Assembly: GCF_001427785.1 (NCBI RefSeq) | Contig: NZ_LMHM01000011.1 | Span: 83,781 to 147,780, forward strand | Length of the DNA stretch: 64,000 nucleotides | Direction: 5' to 3' | Source of the DNA: Lysobacter sp. Root690 | GTDB lineage: Bacteria > Pseudomonadota > Gammaproteobacteria > Xanthomonadales > Xanthomonadaceae | In this document: piece after piece, positions 38,826 through 46,671 of the stretch | Layout: each line of letters opens with the position of its first letter | How positions within the stretch are numbered: position 1 is the first letter of the stretch | Made by a program: the position numbers and the translations under genes | The notes under the pieces: generated by a model | Database searches by the model: none | What the model was told of the DNA's origin: nothing | Seen by the model: only the letters and a program-made list of their open reading frames with translations

Positions 38826-39548
38826 ATGAGCGATTCGACCAGTACTCCCGGCGGCGATGCTGCCGCCGCGCGCGCGTCGCGGCCGATCCCCAAGCGCAAG
38901 ACGCCCAAGGGCGTGATCGCCGCCAAGGTTCTGGTGCATGCGCTCGCGCTGACGCCCGCGGCGATCCTGGCTTGGCAGATCCGCGAGGAATTCCTCACCG
39001 GCAGCGGCGGCCTGGGCGCCGACCCGATCGCCGCGATCGAGCATCGCCTGGGGCTATGGGCGCTGCGCCTGCTGCTGATCACCCTGGCGATCACCCCGCT
39101 GCGCCAGCTGACCGGCCAGGCGGTGTTGCTGCGATTCCGGCGAATGCTCGGGTTGTACGCGTTCTTCTATGCCAGCGCGCATCTGGCGGCGTATCTGCTG
39201 CTCGATCTGAAGGGGTATTGGACCCAGATTTTCGAAGAGATCGCCAAGCGGCCCTACATCACCGTCGGTTTCCTGGCCTGGCTGCTACTGATCCCGCTGG
39301 CGGTGACCTCGACTCAGGGCATGATGCGTCGACTCGGCCGGCTGTGGGGCAAGCTGCATCGGCTGATCTATGCGATCGCGGTGTTGGCGGTGCTGCACTT
39401 CTGGTGGCTGGTGAAATCCGACATCCGCGAACCGCTGCTGTATGCGGCGATCTTGGCCGTGCTGTTGGGATGGCGGCTGTACAAACGAGTGACCGACGCA
39501 CGAAGCCGCGCCAAGCCAGCCGCAGCGCGGTCGCTGAAGCCCCTGTAG
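38826..39548 (+). CDS. msrQ: Protein-methionine-sulfoxide reductase haem-binding subunit MsrQ
   Basis: A 240-residue membrane protein with about six hydrophobic segments in the ferric-reductase-like fold. Conserved His residues occur in ASAHLAAYLLLD and GKLHRLIYAIAVLAVLHFWW. It carries electrons to MsrP. The start codon is one base after the msrP stop. A Ser/Thr-rich cytosolic N-terminus of ~30 residues precedes the first helix. A dispersed repeat follows the gene. Confidence 0.95.
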   Translation: MSDSTSTPGGDAAAARASRPIPKRKTPKGVIAAKVLVHALALTPAAILAWQIREEFLTGSGGLGADPIAAIEHRLGLWALRLLLITLAITPLRQLTGQAVLLRFRRMLGLYAFFYASAHLAAYLLLDLKGYWTQIFEEIAKRPYITVGFLAWLLLIPLAVTSTQGMMRRLGRLWGKLHRLIYAIAVLAVLHFWWLVKSDIREPLLYAAILAVLLGWRLYKRVTDARSRAKPAAARSLKPL

Positions 39549-39680
39549 GAGCGGCGCGAGCCGCGACAACGACATCGCGGATACGGCGATGGCATGAAGG
39601 CGAGATCGTAAGGCACGCGAGATACCGCAGTTACGACGCAGGCGAGGTCTCGCAGTCGCGGCTTGCGCCGCTCCTACAGG
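39544..39680. repeat. Inverted pair of dispersed REP-like repeat
   Basis: TGTAGGAGCGGCGCGAGCCG starts a forward copy at 39544, and an inverted copy ending GCTCCTACAGG closes at 39680. Together they flank about 90 bases after msrQ. Same family as 139-231 and 46206-46233. Confidence 0.75.
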
Positions 39681-39693
39681 AAGCCACCGACGC

Positions 39694-40497
39694 TCAACGC
39701 ACCCCGTATAGCAGCAATAACCCCAGCAACCCCGCCATCACCACGGCCGCAAGCAGCAGCCACGGCATGCGCCGCACCGACGCCGGCAAGGCCGACGGCG
39801 GCGGCGGACGGTCTTCGTTCGCGGCCGCTTCCTGGGCCAGTTGCGCCTGCAAGGCCTCGGCCGCGCTGAACTGACGGGTCGGCGCTTCGATCACGAACCG
39901 ATGCTGGCCGTCGAGCAGCAACTGATCGCCTGGCTTGAGCAAGGCGTGCCGCACCGGCTGACCATTGACCACGCTGCCGTCGACCGAGCCGACGTCGCGC
40001 AGCACCACGCCGTCGGCATGCGCCTCCAGACGGGCGTGGCGGTCGGCGAAGGCCGGCTCGTTGATGCGGATATCGCAGTCACCGGCGCGGCCGATCACCC
40101 GCGGCTGCTCCAGGGTGTAGCAGCGGCCATGGTGGATGCCGCCGACGCCGCGCACGACCATGCGCGAATCGGCCGGAATCTCGACCCCGAACGGCGGCGC
40201 CGCATCGGGCTTGTCCGACACCAACAGCAGCTCGACCCCATCCAGAAAGATTGCATCGCCCGGCCGCAGCATCGCCATGCGCTTCACCGGCCGACCGTTG
40301 ACGTGCAGCCCGCGCAGGCCTTCGCGCACCTGCAACCAAACGCCGCGGCGGTCGACGCTGAATTGCGCGATCGCCGCGCCGGCGTCCTCGACCAGCACGG
40401 TGCGGCCGGCGGGATCGCGGCCGATCGCATGCACGCCGGGTTTCAGCGGCAGGTCGGCATGTTCGCGGTTGGGGTATCGAAGTTTGAGTGCGCTCAC
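39694..40497 (-). CDS. Tandem FHA-domain protein with C-terminal membrane anchor
   Basis: A 267-residue protein. Two FHA-type modules lie at residues ~15-95 (GVHAIGRDPAGRT, GLHVNGRPV) and ~110-200 (PRVIGRAGDCDIRINEPAFA, GSVVNGQPV). The second shows the GR, S/N and NG landmarks of phosphothreonine binding; the first is degenerate. A membrane helix (WLLLAAVVMAGLLGLLLLYG) ends the protein. The start is taken at the GTG at 40497 because upstream codons are not family-like. It probably reads Ser/Thr kinase signals at the membrane; no kinase adjoins it. Confidence 0.8.
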   Translation of the reverse strand: MSALKLRYPNREHADLPLKPGVHAIGRDPAGRTVLVEDAGAAIAQFSVDRRGVWLQVREGLRGLHVNGRPVKRMAMLRPGDAIFLDGVELLLVSDKPDAAPPFGVEIPADSRMVVRGVGGIHHGRCYTLEQPRVIGRAGDCDIRINEPAFADRHARLEAHADGVVLRDVGSVDGSVVNGQPVRHALLKPGDQLLLDGQHRFVIEAPTRQFSAAEALQAQLAQEAAANEDRPPPPSALPASVRRMPWLLLAAVVMAGLLGLLLLYGVR

Positions 40498-40792
40498 CCG
40501 GCAGGAATCTAGCAGGTTGTGGGGATAGGCACATCCGGGGTGCGGCAACGGACTGAACGGATACGCATGCGCGCCGCCGATCGGCTTTGCCCTCGGAAGC
40601 GGTGAGCACGCGTGCGTCGCGAGCAACAGGCCGAAGCTCGAAAAACGCCTCCTTCGCATGGGCACCGGGCGTACCGATCCGGTAGCCGCCCAGGCTGACG
40701 GATACCTAGTGCCCGGACGAGGCTTGGATGCGCCCGTCCCTGCCCGCACAATAGTCGGTTCCAGGGAAACCCAGACTTCGACGAGCCCGACC

Positions 40793-41068
40793 ATGTCCAG
40801 TATCGATATCCAACACCCGCACACGCTCGCCCCGGCCAAGGCCCGCAAGGCCGTCGAAGAAGTCGCCAAGAAGCTCGCCGAGCGTTTCGACGTCGAATAC
40901 GGCTGGGTCGGCGACACCCTGAATTTCAGCCGCAGCGGCGTCGACGGCAAGATCGCGCTGCAGCCCAATCAGTTGCATGTGTCGGCTCAGCTGGGCTTTC
41001 TGCTCGGCGCGCTGAAGGGGCCGATCGAGTCGGAGATCCGGCGGGTGCTGGAGGAGCGGTTCAAGTAA
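40793..41068 (+). CDS. Polyhydroxyalkanoate-system small protein (PHA_gran_rgn family)
   Basis: A 91-residue protein with ARKAVEEVAKKLAERFDVEYG and a conserved C-terminus (QLGFLLGALKGPIESEIRRV). It matches the small proteins annotated as PHA-granule regulators (PF09650-like), usually linked to phasins. The ATG at 40793 fits the family start. No PHA synthase is in the window, so a polyhydroxyalkanoate role is inferred from the family alone. The nearby gene at 43869 is a phasin. Confidence 0.85.
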   Translation: MSSIDIQHPHTLAPAKARKAVEEVAKKLAERFDVEYGWVGDTLNFSRSGVDGKIALQPNQLHVSAQLGFLLGALKGPIESEIRRVLEERFK

Positions 41069-41071
41069 GGC

Positions 41072-41312
41072 CGGGATTGGGGATTCGAGACTCGGAATCG
41101 GGAGTCGGGAGTCGGGAGTCGGGAGTCGGGAATCGGAGCCTAAGCACCCGGTTACTTGACGTCCTCCCCAGAACGTCATTCCCGCGAAGGCGGGAATCCA
41201 GTGACTTCAAACGTTTTCGCACGAAAGGCACTGGATTCCCGCGTTCGCGGGAATGACGAACTGGAGGGACGGCGCTGAAGGCTCTGGATTCCCGCTTTCG
41301 CGGGAATGACGA
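41072..41312. repeat. G-rich words and hairpin repeats (ATTCCCGCG family)
   Basis: 41083-41137 is a run of GGGAGTCGG words. 41174-41312 holds three hairpin-type elements, each ATTCCCGCG next to CGCGGGAAT, with intervening TGGATTCCCGC copies. The same family forms the array at 57586-58205. No gene is present here. Confidence 0.75.
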
Positions 41313-41396
41313 AGTGAAAGAACGCGAACGCGCTGGAGAAAGGTGAAGCGCCAGGCCGTGTTTCTCGACGGCCCCACAGCCCGCCGATCCGCCGCA

Positions 41397-42119
41397 TCAC
41401 CCCAAATGCGGAAACGGATCCCCATCCTCCTCGAACAACCGCCGCGCCACTTCGCGCTCGTCCTGTTCGATTTCGGCGATGAATTCGCGCACGTCGCCCA
41501 GTTGCGAGAACGCGGCGAAGCCGCGCTCCAGGAAGCCCTGCAGTTCCGACAGGCCGGCGGCCTTGGCCGGGCCGCGCGAGAGTTTCAGCAAGGTCATGAT
41601 CCCCGGCATCCGCAGCGCCTTGCCCAGGCCCAGGCCGACCCGGGCGATCAGGTCGATCTGATGGTCGCGCAGTCGCGGCAGGCCGCAGGCGCGATAGGCC
41701 TGCGCGTACAACTGGCCGTCGAGCTTGCGCCGGCGCGGCGCGATCTCGTGCAGGCACTGGCTGATGCGCAGGTCGAAGGCATGGGTCAGCAGGCCCAGCT
41801 CGATCGCGTCGGCGACGGTATTCAGCAGCGCGCCGGGCAACAGCCGCTGCATCATCGGCAGGACCTTGGCGATGTCGGCGTCGCGGCGGCTGAAGTCGCG
41901 GTCGTTATAGACGTCGCTGAGGAAGAACTGCGCCGCCGGGCGCCGGCGCGGGTCGCGCAGGAAGCGGTCGAAGCTGGCCTCCAGCCGCCGCGCCTGCCAA
42001 CTGCGCAGTTCCGGCAACCAGCGCAACTGGTTGCGCGGCTCACGGCGCGGGTCGTGCAGGGCCTGGTGGCGGGCCAGCAGGCAGCCCAGTCGTTGGCTGA
42101 GGTCGGTCGTTCTGGACAT
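41397..42119 (-). CDS. FFLEELY-motif-like protein
   Basis: A 240-residue cytosolic protein. RPAAQFFLSDVYNDRDFSRR near residue 60 and VLPMMQRLLPGALL match, from memory, the family called FFLEELY-motif proteins in Xanthomonadaceae and related bacteria; the function is unknown. Later segments DQIDLIARVGLG-type and ARRLFEEDGDPFPHLG end the protein. The ATG at 42119 (MSRTTDLSQRLGC) is chosen over the longer frame. It stands alone, divergent from the patatin gene. Confidence 0.75.
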   Translation of the reverse strand: MSRTTDLSQRLGCLLARHQALHDPRREPRNQLRWLPELRSWQARRLEASFDRFLRDPRRRPAAQFFLSDVYNDRDFSRRDADIAKVLPMMQRLLPGALLNTVADAIELGLLTHAFDLRISQCLHEIAPRRRKLDGQLYAQAYRACGLPRLRDHQIDLIARVGLGLGKALRMPGIMTLLKLSRGPAKAAGLSELQGFLERGFAAFSQLGDVREFIAEIEQDEREVARRLFEEDGDPFPHLG

Positions 42120-42326
42120 CGTTCGGGATGATCGCGACGTCCGCGCCGTACCGCAAGCGCTGCCCGCCCGACATCCGACCGCTGAGCCAACAGGCGCATC
42201 GAAGGTGCCCGATCGCACCGTATCCAATCACCATCCCGGCCCTGCGACCTTGGTCCTAACCCGCTGGACGCTTGCCCCAGCTGGGCTACACTCGGCCGAT
42301 TCCGCCTAGGACGTGCTGCCGATCAC

Positions 42327-43721
42327 ATGCTGTCACTTCATGCCGCCCAGCATCGGGCGAACCGCAAACGCACGGCCAACGGCTCTTCCCACCCGACAGC
42401 GTCCGAAACCGGCAAATACAAGGCCGGCGCGACCAAGACCCGCGCCTCCAAAGCGGGCAACGCGAAGGCGGCACCGCCCAACGCCAAGCCGCGGATCGGC
42501 CTGGCCATCGCCGGCGGCGGCCCGATCGGCGGCATGTACGAACTCGGCGCCCTGCGCGCCCTCGACGAAGCCATCGAAGGCCTGGACCTGACCCGGCTGG
42601 ATTGCTACGTCGGCGTCAGCAGCGGCGCGTTTCTCGCCGCCGGCCTGGCCAATCGCATGGACACCGCCGAGATGTGCCGGATCTTCGTCACCGGCGACAG
42701 CGCCGATGTCGAGTTCCGTCCCGAGACCTTCATGCGTCCGGCCTTCCTCGAATACATCAAGCGCGCCGCGAGCTTTCCGCGCCTGGCGACCGAATGGTGG
42801 CGCGAGCTGCTGTTCTCGCCGCTGGAAGCGCGCTGGTCGGACCTGATCACCCGCTTCGGCGGGCTGATCCCCAACGGCCTGTTCGACAACGCCCAGGTCG
42901 AGCTGTTCCTGCGCGAAGTGTTCACCCGCCGCGGCCGCAGCAACGACTTCCGCGAACTCGACGCCGATCTGTACGTGGTCGCGGTCGACATCGACAGCGG
43001 CGACGCGGTGCGCTTCGGCGGCGACAACTGGAAGGACGTGCCGATCTCGCAAGCGGTCCAGGCCAGCGCCGCGCTGCCCGGGCTGTACCCGCCGGTGCAG
43101 ATCCGCGGCCGCCACTTCGTCGACGGCGCGCTGCGCCGGACCATGCATGCCTCGGTGGTGCTCGAACGCGGCATCGACCTGCTGATCGGGATCAATCCGC
43201 TGGTGCCGTTCAATCATCCCCAGGGCATGCCGGTCAGCGAAGACAACAGCCTCGCCGCGGGCGGCCTGCCGGCGGTGCTGTCGCAGACCTTCCGCACCCT
43301 GCTGCAATCGCGCATGCAGGTCGGGCTGGCGCGTTACGCCCAGCAATATCCGGACGTCGACCAGTTGGTGTTCGAACCCAACGCCGAAGACCGCGAGCTG
43401 TTCTTCACCAACGCCTTCAGCTTCTCGGCGCGCAAGCGCATCTGCGAGATCGCCTACCGCAACACCCTGGCCGACCTGCGCCTGCGCGCGGACACGCTGG
43501 GGCCGATGCTGGCCGCGCACGGCCTGCGCCTGCGCGCGGACGTGCTGGCCGATACCGAGCGCTCGATCCTCGACGGGATCGAACCGCCGCGGCGCGATAC
43601 CGAGACCACGGCGCGGCTGCGGCGGGCGCTGGATGATGTGGATCATCTGGTGGCCGGGCGCGGTAAGGCGCCGCGTGCGGCGCGGGCGAAATCCGCGGCC
43701 AAGTCGGGGGCTCGCGCTTAA
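42327..43721 (+). CDS. Patatin-like phospholipase
   Basis: A 464-residue lipid hydrolase. The oxyanion loop GGGPIGG, the nucleophile Ser in GVSSG and the catalytic Asp in VDGAL form the patatin Ser-Asp dyad. The first ~50 residues are a basic, Ser/Lys/Ala-rich extension (KAGATKTRASKAGNAKAAP), and the C-terminus is Arg/Ala-rich too. There is no signal peptide, so it is probably cytosolic. It has its own promoter region and is followed by a phasin gene 147 bases later. Confidence 0.92.
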   Translation: MLSLHAAQHRANRKRTANGSSHPTASETGKYKAGATKTRASKAGNAKAAPPNAKPRIGLAIAGGGPIGGMYELGALRALDEAIEGLDLTRLDCYVGVSSGAFLAAGLANRMDTAEMCRIFVTGDSADVEFRPETFMRPAFLEYIKRAASFPRLATEWWRELLFSPLEARWSDLITRFGGLIPNGLFDNAQVELFLREVFTRRGRSNDFRELDADLYVVAVDIDSGDAVRFGGDNWKDVPISQAVQASAALPGLYPPVQIRGRHFVDGALRRTMHASVVLERGIDLLIGINPLVPFNHPQGMPVSEDNSLAAGGLPAVLSQTFRTLLQSRMQVGLARYAQQYPDVDQLVFEPNAEDRELFFTNAFSFSARKRICEIAYRNTLADLRLRADTLGPMLAAHGLRLRADVLADTERSILDGIEPPRRDTETTARLRRALDDVDHLVAGRGKAPRAARAKSAAKSGARA

Positions 43722-43868
43722 GGCCTCTGGAGCAAAAGCCGGGATACGGCTGCAGACCATCGTGGTGCTGCCTGTGAGTGCAGGTACAACCTTCGAGGGG
43801 TGGTGTGAATACTCTAGACAGCAACGCCATGGTGGGGGCACAGCACTAACCCCAACTACAGGATGTCC

Positions 43869-44477
43869 ATGGCCGCCAAGTTCAAGAAGACCGCGAAGAA
43901 GACTTCCGGCAAGACCAGCAACACCGCCGGCAAGGGCAGCGCGCAGGAACAGGCCGAGCGCCTGTCCAAGACGCTGAGCGAGTCCGCGCAACAGATCTGG
44001 CTGGCCGGCGTCGGCGCGTTCGGTCGCGCTCAGGCCGAGGGCACCAAGCTGTTCGAAGGTCTGGTCAAGGAAGGTCTCAACCTCGAGCAGACCGCGCGCA
44101 AGTTCACCGGCGGCCAGGCCAGCGTGCTGCGCGATGCGGTCGAGTCCAAGGTCGGCCAGGCGCGCGAACGCGCCACCGACACCTGGGACCGTCTGGAAAA
44201 GGTGTTCGAAGAACGCGTGCAGCGCGCGCTGGTCAAGCTCGGCGTGCCGGGCCGCGACGATCTGGCCGGCCTGAGCGACCGCGTCGATGCGCTGACCGCC
44301 GAGCTGCGTCGCCAGGGCGGCGCCCCGGCTGCGCGCAAGGCGGCCAAGGCACCGGCGGCGAAGGCACCGGCCAAGAAGGCCGCCGCGCCGCGCAAGGCTG
44401 CTACAAAGTCGGCCGCCAAGCCGGCCAAGGCCGCGCGCAAGTCGATCGCGCGTCCCAAACCGCCGGTCGCACCGTAA
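43869..44477 (+). CDS. Phasin-family protein (PHA granule-associated)
   Basis: A 202-residue protein. Residues ~25-125 form the phasin helical domain (SESAQQIWLAGVGAFGRAQAEGTKLFEGL) and residues ~140-202 a Lys/Ala/Pro-rich tail, as in PhaP/PhaI-type phasins with histone-like tails. It coats polyhydroxyalkanoate granules in other bacteria. The ATG at 43869 is preferred because AGGA lies just before it; 43863 is an alternative. A small PHA-system gene lies at 40793 and a second phasin-like gene at 50629. Confidence 0.85.
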   Translation: MAAKFKKTAKKTSGKTSNTAGKGSAQEQAERLSKTLSESAQQIWLAGVGAFGRAQAEGTKLFEGLVKEGLNLEQTARKFTGGQASVLRDAVESKVGQARERATDTWDRLEKVFEERVQRALVKLGVPGRDDLAGLSDRVDALTAELRRQGGAPAARKAAKAPAAKAPAKKAAAPRKAATKSAAKPAKAARKSIARPKPPVAP

Positions 44478-44959
44478 GCGATTCACAGCGGGTATTGGTA
44501 CACGCTTAGCAGTAGCGACGCTCGGCAGTAGCGACGCTCAACCGTCGCAGCAACGCGGCAATCGCAGTACCGCCCGCTCGCAGTTCCTCGCAGCCATCCA
44601 TCGGCCGCGAACCGGTTTCACCGCGTCGCCGCGCATCGGCGACGCGACGTTTAAGCCCGCCAGTCCGCGCTTCCGTATGCTCCCCTCCCCTTACGGTTTC
44701 GGACTGGCGGGCTTTCTTATTCCAGCCTCCGCGTGCAGACACGCGACCGCCTCGCAAAGCCGTTGCACGCTGACTTTCAGCGTCCCGGCCGTGACTTCCC
44801 GGCCCATGCAAACTCGGCTTCACAGACCCGCATCTGGGACGTTGAATCAATAACGGCTGATGACGGACACATCGAATTCGCGAAACGCGTCTCAATTTTC
44901 ATGAATTTCATGTGTCTGAAGCCGTATATCCTCAGCGTCTTTTATGGGCTTCGTGCTGC
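44478..44959. other. Intergenic region with terminator and short direct repeats
   Basis: 480 bases without a supported gene. GCAGTAGCGACGCTC occurs twice in tandem near 44509-44540. A long-stem terminator lies at 44653-44718. The rest is AT-richer than average and should carry the promoter for the Mrr-like gene. Confidence 0.5.
44653..44718 (+). terminator. Rho-independent terminator downstream of the phasin gene
   Basis: AAGCCCGCCAGTCC at 44653-44666 pairs with GGACTGGCGGGCTT at 44701-44714, followed by TCTTATT. The 34-base loop is large. Confidence 0.6.
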
Positions 44960-46090
44960 ATGTCGAGTTTCTCCCTGTGGTCCGCCGCCGCCGTCGCACT
45001 GACGATCGGCCTGGCGTCCACCGCCTACCTTTGGTCGTATCGCCGTCATCGCACTGAGGTCAGCACCGGCATTGCCGGTCTGTCCAAGATGCGCTGGCGC
45101 GAATTCGCGCGCCTGATCGTCGAGGCCTTGCGCGAACGCGGTTTCGAGGCCGAATCGGTGGAGGAATCGCTGGCCCGCGGCACCCAGGCCGAGCTGCGCC
45201 TGCTGCGCGCCGGCAAGCCCTGGCTGCTGGCGTGCAAGCTCGGCGATGCGGATTACAAAGTCTCCGCCGCGACCGTGGCCGAACTGGCCGATGCGGTGCG
45301 CTTCAACGGCGCCGCCGGCGGCCTGCTGGTCACCACCGGCCGTTTCGACGGTCATTCCGAACGCGTAGCCGACGGCCTGGACCTGTACAGCGGCGAGACG
45401 CTGTGGGAACTGGTCGAGCCGCAGTTGCCGGCCTCGACCCGGCACGAGGTCATCGCCGCCGCGCAGAAGCGCAGCATCCAGACCATCGTCGCGGCTTGGG
45501 CGGGGGCGATTGCACTGGGCCTGATCGTGGGCTTCGTGGTGCCGCTGCTGAGCTCGCGCGCTCCCGCCGAACCGGCGCGGAGCACGACCCAAACCGCTAC
45601 GGCTCCGGCCACCACGACGTCGCCGGCGAACCCGGCCGCCGCAGCCCCCGCGCCAGCTTCAACCTCGCCAGCCGCAGCCGCGCCCGCTGCGTCTGCGCCC
45701 GATACGGCCGCATCGACTGCCGCGCCTGCCGCCAGTTCACCCGCGGCTGGCGAAACCGCCACGCCGGCCCGCGTCGACGAAACTGTTCCCGCTGCGACTC
45801 CGACGACGCCAAACACAGCGACGCCGGCGAATGCCGCATCCGGTAATCCTTCCGCCGATCGCGCCCAGGTCATCCGCGCCATTGCGACCCTGGACGGGGT
45901 CGAACGCGCGCTGTGGTCGACGCCGTCGAACCTGCTGATCTACCGCTTGACCGACGCCAGCAAGCAGGACGTCGACCGCATCTGCCAGGTGCTCGACGGC
46001 TATCCGGAATTGCGCTCCTCGCGCGTGCAGTTGCAGCCGCCGCCGGGCAGCGCGACGCGGGTGCGGTTCTTCCAGTGCCGGGCGTACTAG
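44960..46090 (+). CDS. Membrane protein with Mrr-like restriction-endonuclease fold
   Basis: A 376-residue protein. A membrane helix at residues ~5-25 precedes a domain of ~110 residues (MRWREFARLIVEALRERGFE, ELRLLRAGKPWLLACKLG, VTTGRFDGHSERVA) similar to the Mrr_cat fold; the K in CKLG would match the catalytic Lys, but the usual Asp is changed. A second membrane helix follows at ~172-192, then an Ala/Pro/Thr-rich linker and a C-terminal ~70-residue domain. It is not a classical Mrr enzyme. Function is unknown. The GTG at 44912 is less likely than the ATG at 44960. Confidence 0.75.
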   Translation: MSSFSLWSAAAVALTIGLASTAYLWSYRRHRTEVSTGIAGLSKMRWREFARLIVEALRERGFEAESVEESLARGTQAELRLLRAGKPWLLACKLGDADYKVSAATVAELADAVRFNGAAGGLLVTTGRFDGHSERVADGLDLYSGETLWELVEPQLPASTRHEVIAAAQKRSIQTIVAAWAGAIALGLIVGFVVPLLSSRAPAEPARSTTQTATAPATTTSPANPAAAAPAPASTSPAAAAPAASAPDTAASTAAPAASSPAAGETATPARVDETVPAATPTTPNTATPANAASGNPSADRAQVIRAIATLDGVERALWSTPSNLLIYRLTDASKQDVDRICQVLDGYPELRSSRVQLQPPPGSATRVRFFQCRAY

Positions 46091-46205
46091 GTTCGGCCGA
46101 TTCGCCAGGTTCGGCCGACTTAGTGCATTGATGCGGCATTCGCTTGGCGATCCACGATCGCCGCAACGGTTTGCCGCACCATTCGTCGGACGCGCGAACG
46201 CTCGA

Positions 46206-46233
46206 TGTAGGAGCGGCGCAAGCCGCGACCGCG
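46206..46233 (+). repeat. Dispersed REP-like repeat, single copy
   Basis: TGTAGGAGCGGCGCAAGCC with GCGACCGCG directly after it. A forward copy of the family at 139-231 and 39544-39680. Confidence 0.7.
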
Positions 46234-46381
46234 AAACCGGCTTGCGACGCAAACGTTCGATGAGATACGCGGCCTAAGCCGCGATGATCGCGTGCGCACA
46301 GCAACGCGGCACGCATGCACTGACGCGTCCGCACGAAAGCGAAATGCATTCGCAAAACAATTACGACGCTACCCCGAAGTC

Positions 46382-46493
46382 TTCCCCCCTTTGAAAAAGG
46401 GGGGGGCTGGGGGGATTTGCTTTTGGCTGGAAGTCGAGCGAAAGCAAAGGCAAAGCAAATCCCCCCTAGCCCCCCTTTTTCAAAGGGGGGGAA
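46382..46493. repeat. G/C-run inverted repeat pair
   Basis: TTCCCCCCTTTGAAAAAGGG at 46383 continues into a G-run and GGGGATTTGCTTTT. An inverted copy (CAAAGCAAATCCCCCC through CTTTTTCAAAGGGGGG) ends at 46492. The arms are ~40 bases with ~28 bases between. This resembles short palindromic elements scattered in many proteobacteria. No gene lies within 46091-46671 beyond this and the REP-like copy. Confidence 0.7.
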
Positions 46494-46671
46494 CGTCTCG
46501 GGGATTCGTATAAGCCGGATCGATGCACGGCTTCGGCAGTCGGAAACCGGGTGGCCTGGACCGCATGAGCTCCACGGCCGAAGCCTCCGAACATCCAACG
46601 CTCGGCTTCCACGAAGGAAGCCGAACGTGCGTCCTCACCGCAGCGGGCTTAAGCGGACATCCGCCGCGAAC

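Noticed and set aside
42333-44486. 717-codon minus-strand frame
   Set aside because: Entirely antisense to the patatin and phasin genes; long only because GC-rich DNA has few stops.
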